Below, piece by piece: positions 31,819 to 40,742 of a stretch of 45,482 nt of DNA; position 1 is the stretch's first letter; the number at the start of each line of letters is the position of its first letter. Under the pieces are notes generated by a model. It was given only the letters and a program-made list of their open reading frames with translations, was not told where the DNA came from and ran no database searches. Position numbers and translations under genes: made by a program. The DNA is from Agrococcus pavilionensis RW1 (GTDB taxonomy: Bacteria > Actinomycetota > Actinomycetes > Actinomycetales > Microbacteriaceae), in contig NZ_ASHR01000043.1 in NCBI RefSeq assembly GCF_000400485.1, forward strand, positions 1 to 45,482. The letters run 5' to 3'.

Positions 31819-33960
31819 TCAGGCCTTGACGCCCTCGATCCGCGGGTCGTGGAACGTGCCGCCGAAGACGCGCTCGGACGCGCCGACGCGGTCGAGGTAG
31901 GGCGTGATGCCGCCCATCTGGAACGGCCAGCCCGCGCCGAGGATCATGCACAGGTCGATGTCCTCGGCCGCCTCGACGACGCGGTCGTCGAGCATGCGCT
32001 TGATCTCGTCGGCGAGGCCGTCCTCGATGCGCAGCCGCAGCTCGTCGACCGAGAGGGGCACGGCGCCCTTGGGCGTGTGCTTCGCGACGATCTTCCGGGC
32101 GCGCTTGTCGATGCCCTTCGCCTCGCCCTTCGAGTCCTTCTCGAGCAGGACCCCCTGCTCGGCGAGCTCGTGGAGCGCCTTCGACTCGAAGAAGCGGTCG
32201 GGGAAGGCGCCGTGGTGCGTGTCGAGCACGTGGGCGCCGACCTTGAGGCCGACGAGGTCGAGGAGCACGAACGGGTCCATGGGGAAGCCGAACGCCTGCT
32301 GCGCCTCGACGACCGACTCGAACGGCGTGCCCTGCTCGACCGCGTGCATCGCCTCGCCGAGCAGCTTCGCGAGCACGCGGTTGACGACGAAGCCGGGGGT
32401 GTCGCGCGTGATGACGGCGTTCTTCTTCAGGTCCTTCGCGACCCGCATCGCGGTCGCGAGCGTCGCGTCGTCCGTCTGCGGGGTCTTCACGACCTCGATG
32501 AGCGGCATGACCGCGACGGGGTTGAAGAAGTGGAAGCCGACGAGGCGCTCGGGGTGCGCGAGCTTCGCACCGATCTGCTCGACCGAGAGGCTCGAGGTGT
32601 TCGTCGCGATCACCGCCGTCTCCGACAGGTGCGGCTCGACCTCGGCGAAGACCTGCTGCTTGACGGCGAGCTCCTCGAAGACGGCCTCGATGACCCAGTC
32701 GCACTCGGCGAAGTCGGCCTTGTCGACCGTGCCGCTCACGAGCGCGCGGAGGCGCTGCTGCTCGTCGCTCGAGATGCGACCCTTGTCGGCGAGCTTGTCG
32801 ATCTCGCCGCGGATTCCCTCGAGCGCCTTGTCGACGCGCGACTGGTCGAGGTCGGTGATGACGACGGGCACCTGCAGGCGGCGCACGAAGAGCAGCGCGA
32901 ACTGGCTCGCCATGAGGCCGGCGCCGATGATGCCGACCTTCGACACCTTCTTCGCGAGCTCCTTGTCGGGCGCGCCCGCGGGCCGCTTCGCGCGCTTCTG
33001 CACGAGGTTGAACGCGTAGATCGACGCGACGAACTGGTCGCCCGAGGCGAGGTCGGCGATCGCCTCGTCCTCGGCCGCGAAGCCCGCCTTCCGGTCGTTC
33101 TTGCGGGCGAGCTCGAGCAGCTCGAGCGCCCGGTACGGCGCGGCCGGCACGGTGCCGATGCGCTTCTGCAGCGACTCGCGCGCGATCCGCAGCGCGACGG
33201 GCCACTTGACCGTCCGCTCGATCGTGCCGGGCACGTGGCGCCGCTCGACCTTCTTGCCGCCGAGCACCTCGTCGGACCACCGCAGCGACGACTCGAGGAA
33301 CGTCGCCGGCCCGAACATCGCGTCGGCGATCCCGAGCTCGAACGCCTCCGCGGGCTTCAGCATGCGGTTCTGCTTGAGCGGGTTCTCGATCACGACCTTG
33401 AGGGCGCTCTCGATGCCGATGAGGTTCGGCAGGATCGTCGCGCCGCCCCAGCCGGGGATGAGCCCGAGGAAGACCTCGGGCAGCGCGACCGCGGGAGCCG
33501 CCGCGTTGATCGTGCGGTAGTCGGCGTTGAGGCCGATCTCGAGGCCGCCGCCGAGCGCGAGGCCGTTGATGAACACGAAGGTCGGCACCGGCGCCTCGTG
33601 GAGGAGCCCGAGCACGCGGTGGCCGAGGCGCGGCAGCTCGGCCGCGGTCGCCCGGTCGGGGATGTCGGCGACGTTCGAGAGGTCGACGCCCGCGGCGAGG
33701 AAGTAGGGCTTCCCGGTCACGGCGATCGCGTCGATCTCGCCCGCCGCGCCGCGGGCGCGCTGCGCCTCGAGCACGTCACCGAGCTCGAAGAGCGTCTCGG
33801 GGCCGAGCGTCGACGGGCGCGTGTGGTCGCGGCCGTTGTCGAGCGTCACGAGCGCGAGGGTGCGGCCGGAGGCGAGGCGGACGTCGCGCACGTGGCTGTG
33901 GCTGACGACCTCGTCGAACGCCGCGGAGGCGAGGCGGGGGAACTCGTCGCGGATCGCCAT
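31819..33960 (-). CDS. 3-Hydroxyacyl-CoA dehydrogenase / enoyl-CoA hydratase, FadB/FadJ type
   Basis: This bifunctional enzyme carries out the hydration and NAD-dependent oxidation steps of fatty-acid beta-oxidation. The 713 residues begin with an enoyl-CoA hydratase domain (to about residue 260) with the oxyanion and catalytic glutamates in NGLALGGGLEIGLNADYRT and LPEVFLGLIPGWGGA. The NAD domain begins near 330 with VGIIGAGLMASQFALLFV. Catalytic segments ATNTSSLSVEQIGAK and GFHFFNPVAVMPLIEVV follow, then a helical domain with TRDTPGFVVNRVLAKLL. Its ATG overlaps the thiolase stop by one base (TGATG), so fadA and this gene are coupled. Confidence 0.95.
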   Translation of the reverse strand: MAIRDEFPRLASAAFDEVVSHSHVRDVRLASGRTLALVTLDNGRDHTRPSTLGPETLFELGDVLEAQRARGAAGEIDAIAVTGKPYFLAAGVDLSNVADIPDRATAAELPRLGHRVLGLLHEAPVPTFVFINGLALGGGLEIGLNADYRTINAAAPAVALPEVFLGLIPGWGGATILPNLIGIESALKVVIENPLKQNRMLKPAEAFELGIADAMFGPATFLESSLRWSDEVLGGKKVERRHVPGTIERTVKWPVALRIARESLQKRIGTVPAAPYRALELLELARKNDRKAGFAAEDEAIADLASGDQFVASIYAFNLVQKRAKRPAGAPDKELAKKVSKVGIIGAGLMASQFALLFVRRLQVPVVITDLDQSRVDKALEGIRGEIDKLADKGRISSDEQQRLRALVSGTVDKADFAECDWVIEAVFEELAVKQQVFAEVEPHLSETAVIATNTSSLSVEQIGAKLAHPERLVGFHFFNPVAVMPLIEVVKTPQTDDATLATAMRVAKDLKKNAVITRDTPGFVVNRVLAKLLGEAMHAVEQGTPFESVVEAQQAFGFPMDPFVLLDLVGLKVGAHVLDTHHGAFPDRFFESKALHELAEQGVLLEKDSKGEAKGIDKRARKIVAKHTPKGAVPLSVDELRLRIEDGLADEIKRMLDDRVVEAAEDIDLCMILGAGWPFQMGGITPYLDRVGASERVFGGTFHDPRIEGVKA

Positions 33961-35162
33961 CAGTTGCTCTTCCCGTAGCGCTTGTGGTGCGGGTTCTCCC
34001 AGATGACGGTGCCGCCCTGGCCGAGGCCCACGCACATCGCGGTGACGCCGTAGCGCACGTCGGGGCGCTGCTCGAACTGCCGCGCGAGCTGCAGCATGAG
34101 GCGCACGCCCGACGAGGCGAGCGGGTGGCCGATCGCGATCGCGCCGCCCCACGGGTTGACGCGCGGGTCGTCGTCGGCGATGCCGAAGTGGTCGGTGAAC
34201 GCGAGCACCTGCACCGCGAAGGCCTCGTTGAGCTCGAACAGGCCGATGTCGTCGATCGACAGGCCCGCCTTGCGGAGCGCCTTCTCGGTCGAGGGCACCG
34301 GGCCGATGCCCATGATGTCGGGGTCGACGCCCGCGAACGCGAACGAGACCATCCGCATCTTGGTCGAGAGGCCGAGCTCCTTCGCGGCCGAGGCCGAGGC
34401 GACGATCGACATCGTCGCACCGTCGTTGAGGCCGGATGCGTTCCCGGCGGTCACGCGCCCGTGGTCCCGGAACGGGGTCTTCAGGCCCGCGAGGCCCTCC
34501 ATGGTCGTCTCGGGGCGCGGCGCCTCGTCGGCGGTCGCGAGGCCCCAGCCCTCGGGGGTCTGGGTCGCGACCGGGATGAGGTCGGGCGTGATGTGGCCGG
34601 CCGCGAGGGCTGCCGCGTACTTCTGCTGCGACGCCATCGCGTAGCGGTCCGAGCGCTCCTTCGTCAGGTGCGGGTAGCGGTCGTGGATGCGCTCGGCGGT
34701 CTTGCCCATGTTGAGCGCGTCCATCGAGACGAGCTTCTCGGAGACGAAGCGCGGGTTCGGGTCGGCGTCGAGGCCCATCGGGTGGTGGCCCATGTGCTCG
34801 ACGCCGCCGGCGATCGCGACGTCGTAGGCGCCGAAGGCGATGCCGCCCGCGACGGTCGTCACGGCGGTCATCGCGCCCGCGCACATGCGATCGAGCGCGT
34901 AGCCCGGCACCGTCACGGGGAGGCCCGCGAGCATGCCGACGGTGCGCCCGAGCGTGAGGCCCTGGTCGCCGGTCTGGGTCGTCGCGGCGATCGCCACGTC
35001 GTCGACCCGGTCGAGCGGCAGGCTCGGGTTGCGCTCGAGGAGCCCCGTGAGCGCCTTGACCGCGAGGTCGTCCGCTCGGGTCTGCCAGTACATGCCCTTC
35101 TCGCCCGCGCGCCCGAATGGGGTGCGGACGCCGTCCACGAACACGACGTCGTCGTTGGCCAC
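33960..35162 (-). CDS. fadA: Acetyl-CoA C-acyltransferase (thiolase)
   Basis: Thiolase cleaves 3-ketoacyl-CoA with CoA, completing beta-oxidation. The 400 residues include the acyl-accepting Cys in DRMCAGAM, VAGGVEHMGHHPMG-like binding loop, the motif NEAFAVQVLAF, the catalytic His in AIGHPLASSGVR and the second Cys in AMCVGLGQGG. The GTG at 35162 follows AGGAGG by 4 bp. It is the first gene of the fadA-fadB-type pair. A promoter box TACACT and a large hairpin lie between it and the upstream RNase D gene. Confidence 0.96.
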   Translation of the reverse strand: MANDDVVFVDGVRTPFGRAGEKGMYWQTRADDLAVKALTGLLERNPSLPLDRVDDVAIAATTQTGDQGLTLGRTVGMLAGLPVTVPGYALDRMCAGAMTAVTTVAGGIAFGAYDVAIAGGVEHMGHHPMGLDADPNPRFVSEKLVSMDALNMGKTAERIHDRYPHLTKERSDRYAMASQQKYAAALAAGHITPDLIPVATQTPEGWGLATADEAPRPETTMEGLAGLKTPFRDHGRVTAGNASGLNDGATMSIVASASAAKELGLSTKMRMVSFAFAGVDPDIMGIGPVPSTEKALRKAGLSIDDIGLFELNEAFAVQVLAFTDHFGIADDDPRVNPWGGAIAIGHPLASSGVRLMLQLARQFEQRPDVRYGVTAMCVGLGQGGTVIWENPHHKRYGKSN

Positions 35163-35192
35163 TGTGCCTCCTGGTTGGGTGGTTGCGGCATC

Positions 35193-35198
35193 AGTGTA
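35193..35198 (-). promoter_or_regulatory. -10 box for the fadA operon
   Basis: TACACT on the minus strand predicts a start near 35186 and a leader of about 24 nt containing AGGAGG. No clear -35 is seen. Confidence 0.5.
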
Positions 35199-35241
35199 GG
35201 AAGCCCGCACTGCAGGCCGTGCGGCGGTTGCCGCTTCCTAC
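35196..35241. promoter_or_regulatory. Long interrupted inverted repeat overlapping fadA promoter and rnd stop
   Basis: Outer arms GTAGGAAGC (35196-35204) and GCTTCCTAC (35233-35241) are perfect 9-bp complements. An inner pair CCGCAC/GTGCGG (35205-35210, 35219-35224) surrounds TGCAGGCC. The repeat contains the RNase D stop codon and overlaps three bases of the fadA -10 box. It could be an rnd terminator, an operator, or both. Confidence 0.6.
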
Positions 35242-36488
35242 GAGTCGGCCTCGGGCACCTCGGCGGGCGCTTGGTCGGCCTCTACAAAGGCGTCGGCGAT
35301 CCTCTGTGCGGTCGCCGCAACCTGCCACGGCCTCGCCTCGCGGGCGCGCAGGGCCTCGGCGATCGCATCGGGCGTGGCATCGATGGGGTCCCACGCGAGG
35401 CGCCGCAGCGTGTCGGGCATGAGCACGTTCTCCGCCGGGATGGCGAGCTCCTCCGACACCTGCTGCAGCACGGCGCGCGCCGCCTTGAGCCGCGCGTCGG
35501 CCTCGGGGCGCCGCTGGCGCCAGAAGCGCGGGGGCGGCGGCTCGTCGCTCTTGACGCGCAGCGCCGGCAGGTCATCACTCGAGCGGCCCGCCTCGATCGC
35601 CCTCCACCAGCGGTCGAGCTCCGCCCGGCTCGCGCGGCCGGTGAAGTCCTTGCGCGCGGCGAGGCGCTGCTTCGCGTCGATGCCGGCGGTCGCGGCGACG
35701 AGCAGCGAGCGGTCGGGCACGAGCCGGCCGGGCGCGGTGTCGGTCTCGCGCGCGAGCGCGTCGCGGGCGAGCCACAGCTCGCGCGCGACGGCGAGCTGGC
35801 GGCGGTCGCGGATGGTGTGGAGGCCCGAGAGGCGGCGCCACGGCTCCGGCGCGGGCGGCTTCGGGCGCCGCTCGAGGGCGTAGGCGAACTCCTGCTCGGC
35901 GATCTCCCGCTTGCCCTGCGACTCGAGCTCCGCCGCGAGCGCGTCGCGCGCATCCGGGAGCACCTCGACGTCGAGCGCGGCGTACTCGAGCCACGACTGC
36001 GGGATGGGCCGAGTCGACCAGTCGCTCGCGCCGTGCTCCTTGCGCAGCCGCAGGCCGACGAGCCGCTCGGTCACGGCGGCGAGGCCGACGCGCTCGAAGC
36101 CGGCGAGCCGGGCGCCGAGCTCGGTGTCGAAGAGGGTCGCGGGCTCGAGCCCGATCTCGCGCAGGCACGGGAGGTCCTGGCTCGCGGCGTGGATGATCCA
36201 CTCCTCGGCGCCGATCGCCTCCTGCACGGGGGAGAGGTCGTCGACCGCGATCGGGTCGATGAGCACGGTGCCGCTCCCGCGCCGGTGCAGCTGCACGAGG
36301 TAGGCGCGCGAGCTGTAGCGGAAGCCGTTCGCCCGCTCGGCGTCGACGGCGACCGGCCCCGTGCCCGCCGCGAGCCGGTCTGCCGCGCGCCGGAGCGCAT
36401 CCGCGTCGACGATGACGTCGAACGGGCCCTGCGCCACCGCGTGCGGGAGCTGCGGCGCCTCGGTCTCGGGCTCGGCCGCGTCAGCCAC
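35238..36488 (-). CDS. rnd: Ribonuclease D (3'-5' exonuclease with HRDC domain)
   Basis: This DEDDy exoribonuclease trims tRNA 3' ends and other stable RNA. The 416 residues carry exo I in VAVDAERANGFRY, exo II in IIHAASQDLPCL, and exo III in WLEYAALDVEVLPDARDAL with its Tyr. A helical HRDC domain follows around residues 225-305 and a second helical domain to the end. The GTG at 36488 lies inside the DUF3000 gene (8-bp overlap), so it is coupled to that gene. An adjacent DUF3000-RNase D arrangement occurs in other actinobacteria, from memory. Confidence 0.93.
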   Translation of the reverse strand: MADAAEPETEAPQLPHAVAQGPFDVIVDADALRRAADRLAAGTGPVAVDAERANGFRYSSRAYLVQLHRRGSGTVLIDPIAVDDLSPVQEAIGAEEWIIHAASQDLPCLREIGLEPATLFDTELGARLAGFERVGLAAVTERLVGLRLRKEHGASDWSTRPIPQSWLEYAALDVEVLPDARDALAAELESQGKREIAEQEFAYALERRPKPPAPEPWRRLSGLHTIRDRRQLAVARELWLARDALARETDTAPGRLVPDRSLLVAATAGIDAKQRLAARKDFTGRASRAELDRWWRAIEAGRSSDDLPALRVKSDEPPPPRFWRQRRPEADARLKAARAVLQQVSEELAIPAENVLMPDTLRRLAWDPIDATPDAIAEALRAREARPWQVAATAQRIADAFVEADQAPAEVPEADS

Positions 36489-37077
36489 GCGATCGCCTGT
36501 GGGCGTCGAGGCCGGCGGCGCCGGGCTGCACGGGGAGGCCGGCGATCGCGCACAGCAGGTCGGTCCAGGCGGTGAGGTGCGCGCCGAAGTCGCGACCCGT
36601 CGGCGTCCACGAGGCGCGCAGCTCGATCTGCGCGCCGTCGCCCTGCGCGGCGAGCTCGCCGAAGCCGCTCGAGAGGATCTTCGTCGCGGTGCCCGACTCG
36701 GAGTGGTACTCGGCGTGCCGCTGCTCGAGGGCCTCGAGCAGATACGTCCAGGTGACCTCGGCGAGGAACGGGTCGACGCCGATCTCGGGGTCCTGCGACG
36801 CCTGCGTGAAGCTCACGATGCGGAAGTCGCCGCCCCACGCCTCGGGCTCCTCGGGGTCGTGCATGAGGATGAAGCGGCCGGTGCCGATGTCGGAGTCGCG
36901 GCCGTGGACGGGCACGCCGACATCGGCCGCGATGGCGAAGGAGTGCGGCGCGATGCGGCCGGGGGCCGGGATCTCGCGCACCGACAGCTCGCTGCGCAGC
37001 TCCGCGCGCCGCAGCTGGTCGATCGCGGCGCGGAAGGCCTCGGGCTCCGCACCGGGTGCTGCACTGCTCGTGTCCAC
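36481..37077 (-). CDS. DUF3000 family protein
   Basis: This 198-residue soluble protein is restricted to actinobacteria and has no known role. Conserved pieces are FRAAIDQLRRAELRSELSV, PAPGRIAPHSFAIAADV, GTGRFILMHDPEEPEAWGGD and FLAEVTWTYLLEAL. It ends with LRASWTPTGRDFGAHLTAW and a basic tail. The GTG at 37077 has no ribosome-binding site; TAGTCT lies exactly 6 bp upstream, indicating a leaderless transcript. It leads the RNase D operon. Confidence 0.9.
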   Translation of the reverse strand: MDTSSAAPGAEPEAFRAAIDQLRRAELRSELSVREIPAPGRIAPHSFAIAADVGVPVHGRDSDIGTGRFILMHDPEEPEAWGGDFRIVSFTQASQDPEIGVDPFLAEVTWTYLLEALEQRHAEYHSESGTATKILSSGFGELAAQGDGAQIELRASWTPTGRDFGAHLTAWTDLLCAIAGLPVQPGAAGLDAHRRSRG

Positions 37078-37083
37078 CCGGCA

Positions 37084-37093
37084 AGACTACGAT
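37084..37093. promoter_or_regulatory. Bidirectional leaderless promoter with two overlapping -10 boxes
   Basis: TAGTCT on the minus strand (37089-37084) and TACGAT on the plus strand (37088-37093) share the central TA. Each is exactly 6 bp from a GTG start (37077 minus, 37100 plus), so the arrangement is mirror-symmetric about 37088.5. Confidence 0.65.
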
Positions 37094-37099
37094 TCGAGG

Positions 37100-38278
37100 G
37101 TGACCGACCAGGCGAGGCGCGCCGCCGCCCGAGACCGGCGAGCGGGCCGCGTGGCCCTCGCCGCGGGCGGCGCGGTCGTCGCGGGCGCCGCGCTCGCCGT
37201 GACGGGCGCCTCCGCCGTGCTCGCCTCGATGCTCGTGACGCTGCCGCGCGAGCAGCCCGACGACGTCGCGGTGCTCGGCCTCGAGGAGCGCGGCGTGCGG
37301 CTCGCGCGCACGCTCGACACCGCGCTGCCCGGCGCCTATGCGCTGCGGGTCGGCGAGCGCATCGTCGTGCTCGGCGCGGTCGTCGAGGCGGACGGCTCGA
37401 GCGTCGTTCGCCAGGTCGACGACGAGGCGCGCGCGGTGCTCGAGGGCGTCTCGGCGGCGCGCTGGTCGGGCTACGTGCTGCACGAGCCGGAGCAGGTGAC
37501 GGATGCGGTGGAGCACGCGGTCGTGCCGACCGAGGTGGGCGGCGCCCCGGCGTGGGTGATGGGCGACCAGTCGGCCGGGACGTGGTGCATCCAGGTGCAC
37601 GGGCGGGGCGTGACGCGGCACGAGACGATCCGAGCGGCATCCATCTACCTCTCGCGCGGGATCCCCGTCATGGCGGTGTCGTACCGCAACGACTCGGAGG
37701 CGCCGCCGAGCCGCGACGGCAAGCTGCGGCTCGGGCTCGACGAGTGGCGCGATGTCGACGACGCCATCGGGCTCGCCGTCGCGCGCGGGGCACGGCGGAT
37801 CGTGCTGCACGGCTGGTCGATGGGCGGGCAGATCGCGCTGCAGGTCGCGCGCCGCTCGCGCCACCGACGGCGCATCGCCGCGGTCGTGCTCGACTCGCCC
37901 GTCGTCGGCTGGCGGCCGACGCTGCTGCTGCAGGTGGGGCTCCTCAAGCTGCCTGCGTGGCTCGCGTCGAGCGCCGTGCGGCTGCTCGAGTCGCCCGCGT
38001 CGCTGCTGAGCGGCAGCCGCAGCCTCGACTTCGACGAGCTCGACAACGTGCTGCACGCCGATGCGCTCTCGCAGCCGATCCTGCTGCTGCATTCGGCCGA
38101 CGACGGCTTCGTGCCCCCGGATGCGTCGCGGTCGCTCGCCGAGGCGCGGCCCGACCTCGTCGACTACCGCGAGTGGACGGTGGCGCGGCACACGAAGCTG
38201 TGGAACCTCGACCGCGCCCGCTACGAGCGCGAGGTGGGCGAGTGGCTCGACGAGACGCTCGCCCGCGCGGGGGCCTGA
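37100..38278 (+). CDS. Alpha/beta hydrolase, membrane-anchored
   Basis: This serine hydrolase is presumably tethered to the membrane. The 392 residues start with a basic N-terminus, then a hydrophobic anchor (residues about 20-50, VALAAGGAVVAGAALAV onward). A region of about 100 residues precedes the hydrolase domain. The nucleophile elbow is GWSMGG, preceded by CIQVHGRG as the oxyanion region. Later pieces LLLHSADDGFVPP (acid) and ARHTKLWN (His) complete a triad. The GTG at 37100 is leaderless. Neither substrate nor pathway can be read. Confidence 0.88.
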   Translation: MTDQARRAAARDRRAGRVALAAGGAVVAGAALAVTGASAVLASMLVTLPREQPDDVAVLGLEERGVRLARTLDTALPGAYALRVGERIVVLGAVVEADGSSVVRQVDDEARAVLEGVSAARWSGYVLHEPEQVTDAVEHAVVPTEVGGAPAWVMGDQSAGTWCIQVHGRGVTRHETIRAASIYLSRGIPVMAVSYRNDSEAPPSRDGKLRLGLDEWRDVDDAIGLAVARGARRIVLHGWSMGGQIALQVARRSRHRRRIAAVVLDSPVVGWRPTLLLQVGLLKLPAWLASSAVRLLESPASLLSGSRSLDFDELDNVLHADALSQPILLLHSADDGFVPPDASRSLAEARPDLVDYREWTVARHTKLWNLDRARYEREVGEWLDETLARAGA

Positions 38279-38299
38279 GGCCCCGGCAGGCTCAGCCGG
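38270..38299. terminator. Bidirectional hairpins between hydrolase and sufE
   Basis: GGGGCC-TGA-GGCCCC (38270-38284), whose loop is the hydrolase stop codon, and CCGGC-N7-GCCGG (38283-38299), whose loop holds the sufE stop. They can end both convergent genes. Confidence 0.55.
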
Positions 38300-38717
38300 C
38301 GGACTGCTCGCGCACCTGCCGCTGGATGCGCCCGAGCATGCCCGCCATGCCGCGCAGGCGCAGCGGTGAGACGGCGCGGTCGAGGCCGAGGAGCCGCGGC
38401 ATGTCGGCGGGCACCGCGAGCACCTCGTCGACGCTCGCGCCCTCGAGCCCCTGCACGAGGATCGACGCGAAGCCGCGCGTCGTCGGCGCCTCCTCGGGCG
38501 CCGTCGCGTGCACGTGCACCGCCTCGTCGACCTCGACGAAGAGGAAGACGGGCGACTGGCACTCGGCGACGCGCTCCCCGAGATCGGGGTGGTCGGCGTA
38601 GCGCTCGGGCAGCGGCGGCAGGTCGTCGGCGTACTCGAGCAGCAGCTGCAGCCGGTCCTGCTCGGCCATCGACTGGAACGCATCCACCGCGTCCTGGAGC
38701 GCGGGCGTGAGGCTCAT
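38292..38717 (-). CDS. sufE: SufE family sulfur-acceptor protein
   Basis: SufE accepts persulfide sulfur from a cysteine desulfurase for Fe-S cluster assembly. The 141 residues include the acceptor Cys in [14 protein letters not shown] and the conserved [14 protein letters not shown]. The C-terminus reads [12 protein letters not shown]. The ATG at 38717 overlaps the rhodanese stop by 4 bp (ATGA), so it is translationally coupled to that sulfurtransferase. The pair probably acts in sulfur relay, with the desulfurase encoded elsewhere. Confidence 0.92.
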   Translation of the reverse strand: MSLTPALQDAVDAFQSMAEQDRLQLLLEYADDLPPLPERYADHPDLGERVAECQSPVFLFVEVDEAVHVHATAPEEAPTTRGFASILVQGLEGASVDEVLAVPADMPRLLGLDRAVSPLRLRGMAGMLGRIQRQVREQSAG

Positions 38718-39604
38718 CGCGACGGCACCTCTCCGGGCTCGGCGCCGATCGCGATCGGCACCCCGACGAGCGAGCCCCACTCCGTCCACGAGCCGTCGTA
38801 GTTGCGCACGCGCGGCAGCCCCAGCAAGTGCTGCAGCACGAACCACGTGTGGCTCGAGCGCTCGCCGATGCGGCAGTAGGCGATGACGTCGTCGGCGCCC
38901 CGCAGCCCCGCACCGTCGAGGTAGATCGACTCGAGCTCCTCGCGCGAGCGGAACGTGCCGTCCTCGTTGACCGCCTTGCCCCACGGCACGCTCGCCGCGG
39001 TCGGGATGTGGCCGGCGCGCAGCGCCCCCTCCTCGGGGTAGGCGGGCGCGGTCGTGCGCTCGCCCGAGTACTCCTCGGGGCTGCGCACGTCGACGAGCGG
39101 CTTGCCGAGGTGCTGCAGCACGTCGTCGCGGAAGGCGCGGAGCGTCGCGTCGTCACGCGGCGTGACGGGGTAGTCGACCGCGGGACGCGTCGGGCGCTCG
39201 CGCGTGAGCTCGCGGCCCTCGGCGATCCACTTGTCGCGGCCGCCGTCCATGATGCGGGCGTCGTCGTGGCCGTAGAGCGCGAACACCCACAGCGCGTAGG
39301 TCGCCCACCAGTTCGCCTTGTCGCCGTAGAAGACGACCGTCGTGTCGCGGCCGATGCCCTTCGAGCCCAGCAGTCGCGCGAACTCCTCGGGGCTCACGTA
39401 GTCGCGCAGCACGGGGTCGTTGAGCTCGGTGTGCCAGTCGATCTTCACGGCGCCGGGGATGTGGCCGACCTCGTAGAGCAGCACGTCCTCGTCGGACTCG
39501 ACGATCACGACATCGGGGTCGTCGAGGTGCGCGGCCACCCACTCGGTCGACACGAGCCGCTCGGGCGCGGCGTACTCGGCGAAGCGGGGCTCGGACTCGG
39601 GCAT
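38714..39604 (-). CDS. Sulfurtransferase (thiosulfate / 3-mercaptopyruvate), two rhodanese domains
   Basis: This enzyme moves sulfane sulfur from thiosulfate or mercaptopyruvate to thiol acceptors. The 296 residues contain two rhodanese domains: an inactive N-terminal one with [16 protein letters not shown] and [17 protein letters not shown], and a C-terminal one with [25 protein letters not shown] and the active loop [12 protein letters not shown]. The ATG at 39604 follows AGGAGC. It forms an operon with sufE. Confidence 0.92.
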   Translation of the reverse strand: MPESEPRFAEYAAPERLVSTEWVAAHLDDPDVVIVESDEDVLLYEVGHIPGAVKIDWHTELNDPVLRDYVSPEEFARLLGSKGIGRDTTVVFYGDKANWWATYALWVFALYGHDDARIMDGGRDKWIAEGRELTRERPTRPAVDYPVTPRDDATLRAFRDDVLQHLGKPLVDVRSPEEYSGERTTAPAYPEEGALRAGHIPTAASVPWGKAVNEDGTFRSREELESIYLDGAGLRGADDVIAYCRIGERSSHTWFVLQHLLGLPRVRNYDGSWTEWGSLVGVPIAIGAEPGEVPSR

Positions 39605-39658
39605 GGATGCTCCTCCTGCGGGGCTGGCGGGACGTCGAGGGGCGGATCGCGCTCTCGG

Positions 39659-39664
39659 TAGGCT
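39659..39664 (+). promoter_or_regulatory. -10 box upstream of zapE
   Basis: TAGGCT, exactly 6 bp, then an ATG at 39671 that is out of frame with ZapE. The likely transcript starts at 39671 and has a 65-nt leader, whose first part can form TGGGAG-N9-CTCCCA (39672-39692). Confidence 0.5.
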
Positions 39665-39735
39665 TCTGCGATGGGAGAACGCCATCCTCCCACTCCATCT
39701 TCCCCGCGGCGCTCGGCGCCGATGAAGGAGCGCGC

Positions 39736-40737
39736 ATGTCCGCACCGATCTCGCTCGTCGATCGCCGGCCGCAGGCCGACGCGGAGCAGATCGTCGCGAG
39801 CCTCGTGCCGCCGCCGCAGTTCGACGGCGCGACGTTCGACTCCTACCGGCCCGACCCCGCGCATCCGTCGCAGTCCGAGGCGCTCGAGCGGATGCGCGAG
39901 CTCGCGACCGTGTGGACGTCGCCCAAGCGCGGCCTCTTCAAGCGCCGCGCGCCCGAGGTCAAGCCCGGCATCTACCTCGACGGCGGCTTCGGCGTCGGCA
40001 AGACCCACCTGCTCGCGGCCCTCTGGAAGTCGATGCCCGGGCCGAAGCGCTTCGGCACGTTCATCGAGTACACGGCGCTCGTCGGGGCGCTCGGCTACGC
40101 CGAGACGGTGCGCGCGCTGCAGGGCTCGACGATCGTGTGCATCGACGAGTTCGAGCTCGACGATCCGGGCGACACGATGGTCATGACCCGCCTGCTCGGC
40201 GAGCTCGTCGCGAACGGCACGAAGCTCGCCGCGACGAGCAACACACCCCCGAACGCGCTCGGCGAGGGCCGCTTCGCGGCCGCCGACTTCCTGCGCGAGA
40301 TCCAGGCGATCGCGGATCGCTTCCAGATCATGCGGATCGACGGCGACGACTACCGCCACCGCGACGTCTCGGGCCACGCGCCCGTCACCGACGACGACGC
40401 CATCGCGGGCGAGCTCGAGCGCATCGGCGGCACGGTCGCGCTCGACGACTTCGACGCGCTCATCGCGCACCTCTCGCACGTGCATCCCTCGCGCTACGTC
40501 GGCCTCGTCGACGGCGTGCGGGCGCTCGGCCTCCGCGGCGTGCGCGTGCTGACCGACCAGAACGACGCGCTGCGGCTCGTCGCGCTCGTCGACCGGCTCT
40601 ACGACGCGCAGGTCGCGCTGCGCGCGAGCGGCGTGAGCCTCGATCGCGTCTTCAGCGACGAGATGCTCGGCGGCGGCTACCGCAAGAAGTACCTGCGGGC
40701 GATCTCCCGCCTGCACGCGCTCGCCGGCGAGGGCTGA
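39736..40737 (+). CDS. zapE: Cell division ATPase ZapE (AFG1-like)
   Basis: This AFG1-family AAA ATPase is linked to FtsZ ring dynamics in Escherichia coli. The 333 residues contain Walker [15 protein letters not shown], Walker [15 protein letters not shown] and a sensor-like [11 protein letters not shown]. The C-terminal region has [19 protein letters not shown] and ends with [17 protein letters not shown]. The ATG at 39736 follows AAGGAG by 5 bp. Its role in actinobacterial division is assumed from the family. Confidence 0.92.
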   Translation: MSAPISLVDRRPQADAEQIVASLVPPPQFDGATFDSYRPDPAHPSQSEALERMRELATVWTSPKRGLFKRRAPEVKPGIYLDGGFGVGKTHLLAALWKSMPGPKRFGTFIEYTALVGALGYAETVRALQGSTIVCIDEFELDDPGDTMVMTRLLGELVANGTKLAATSNTPPNALGEGRFAAADFLREIQAIADRFQIMRIDGDDYRHRDVSGHAPVTDDDAIAGELERIGGTVALDDFDALIAHLSHVHPSRYVGLVDGVRALGLRGVRVLTDQNDALRLVALVDRLYDAQVALRASGVSLDRVFSDEMLGGGYRKKYLRAISRLHALAGEG

Positions 40738-40742
40738 GCCGG

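Noticed and set aside
39671-40186. Second reading frame starting at ATG 39671 and overlapping zapE
   Set aside because: Beyond the first residues it is the Arg/Ser-rich shadow of zapE. It is kept only as a puzzle about the leaderless signal, not as a gene.
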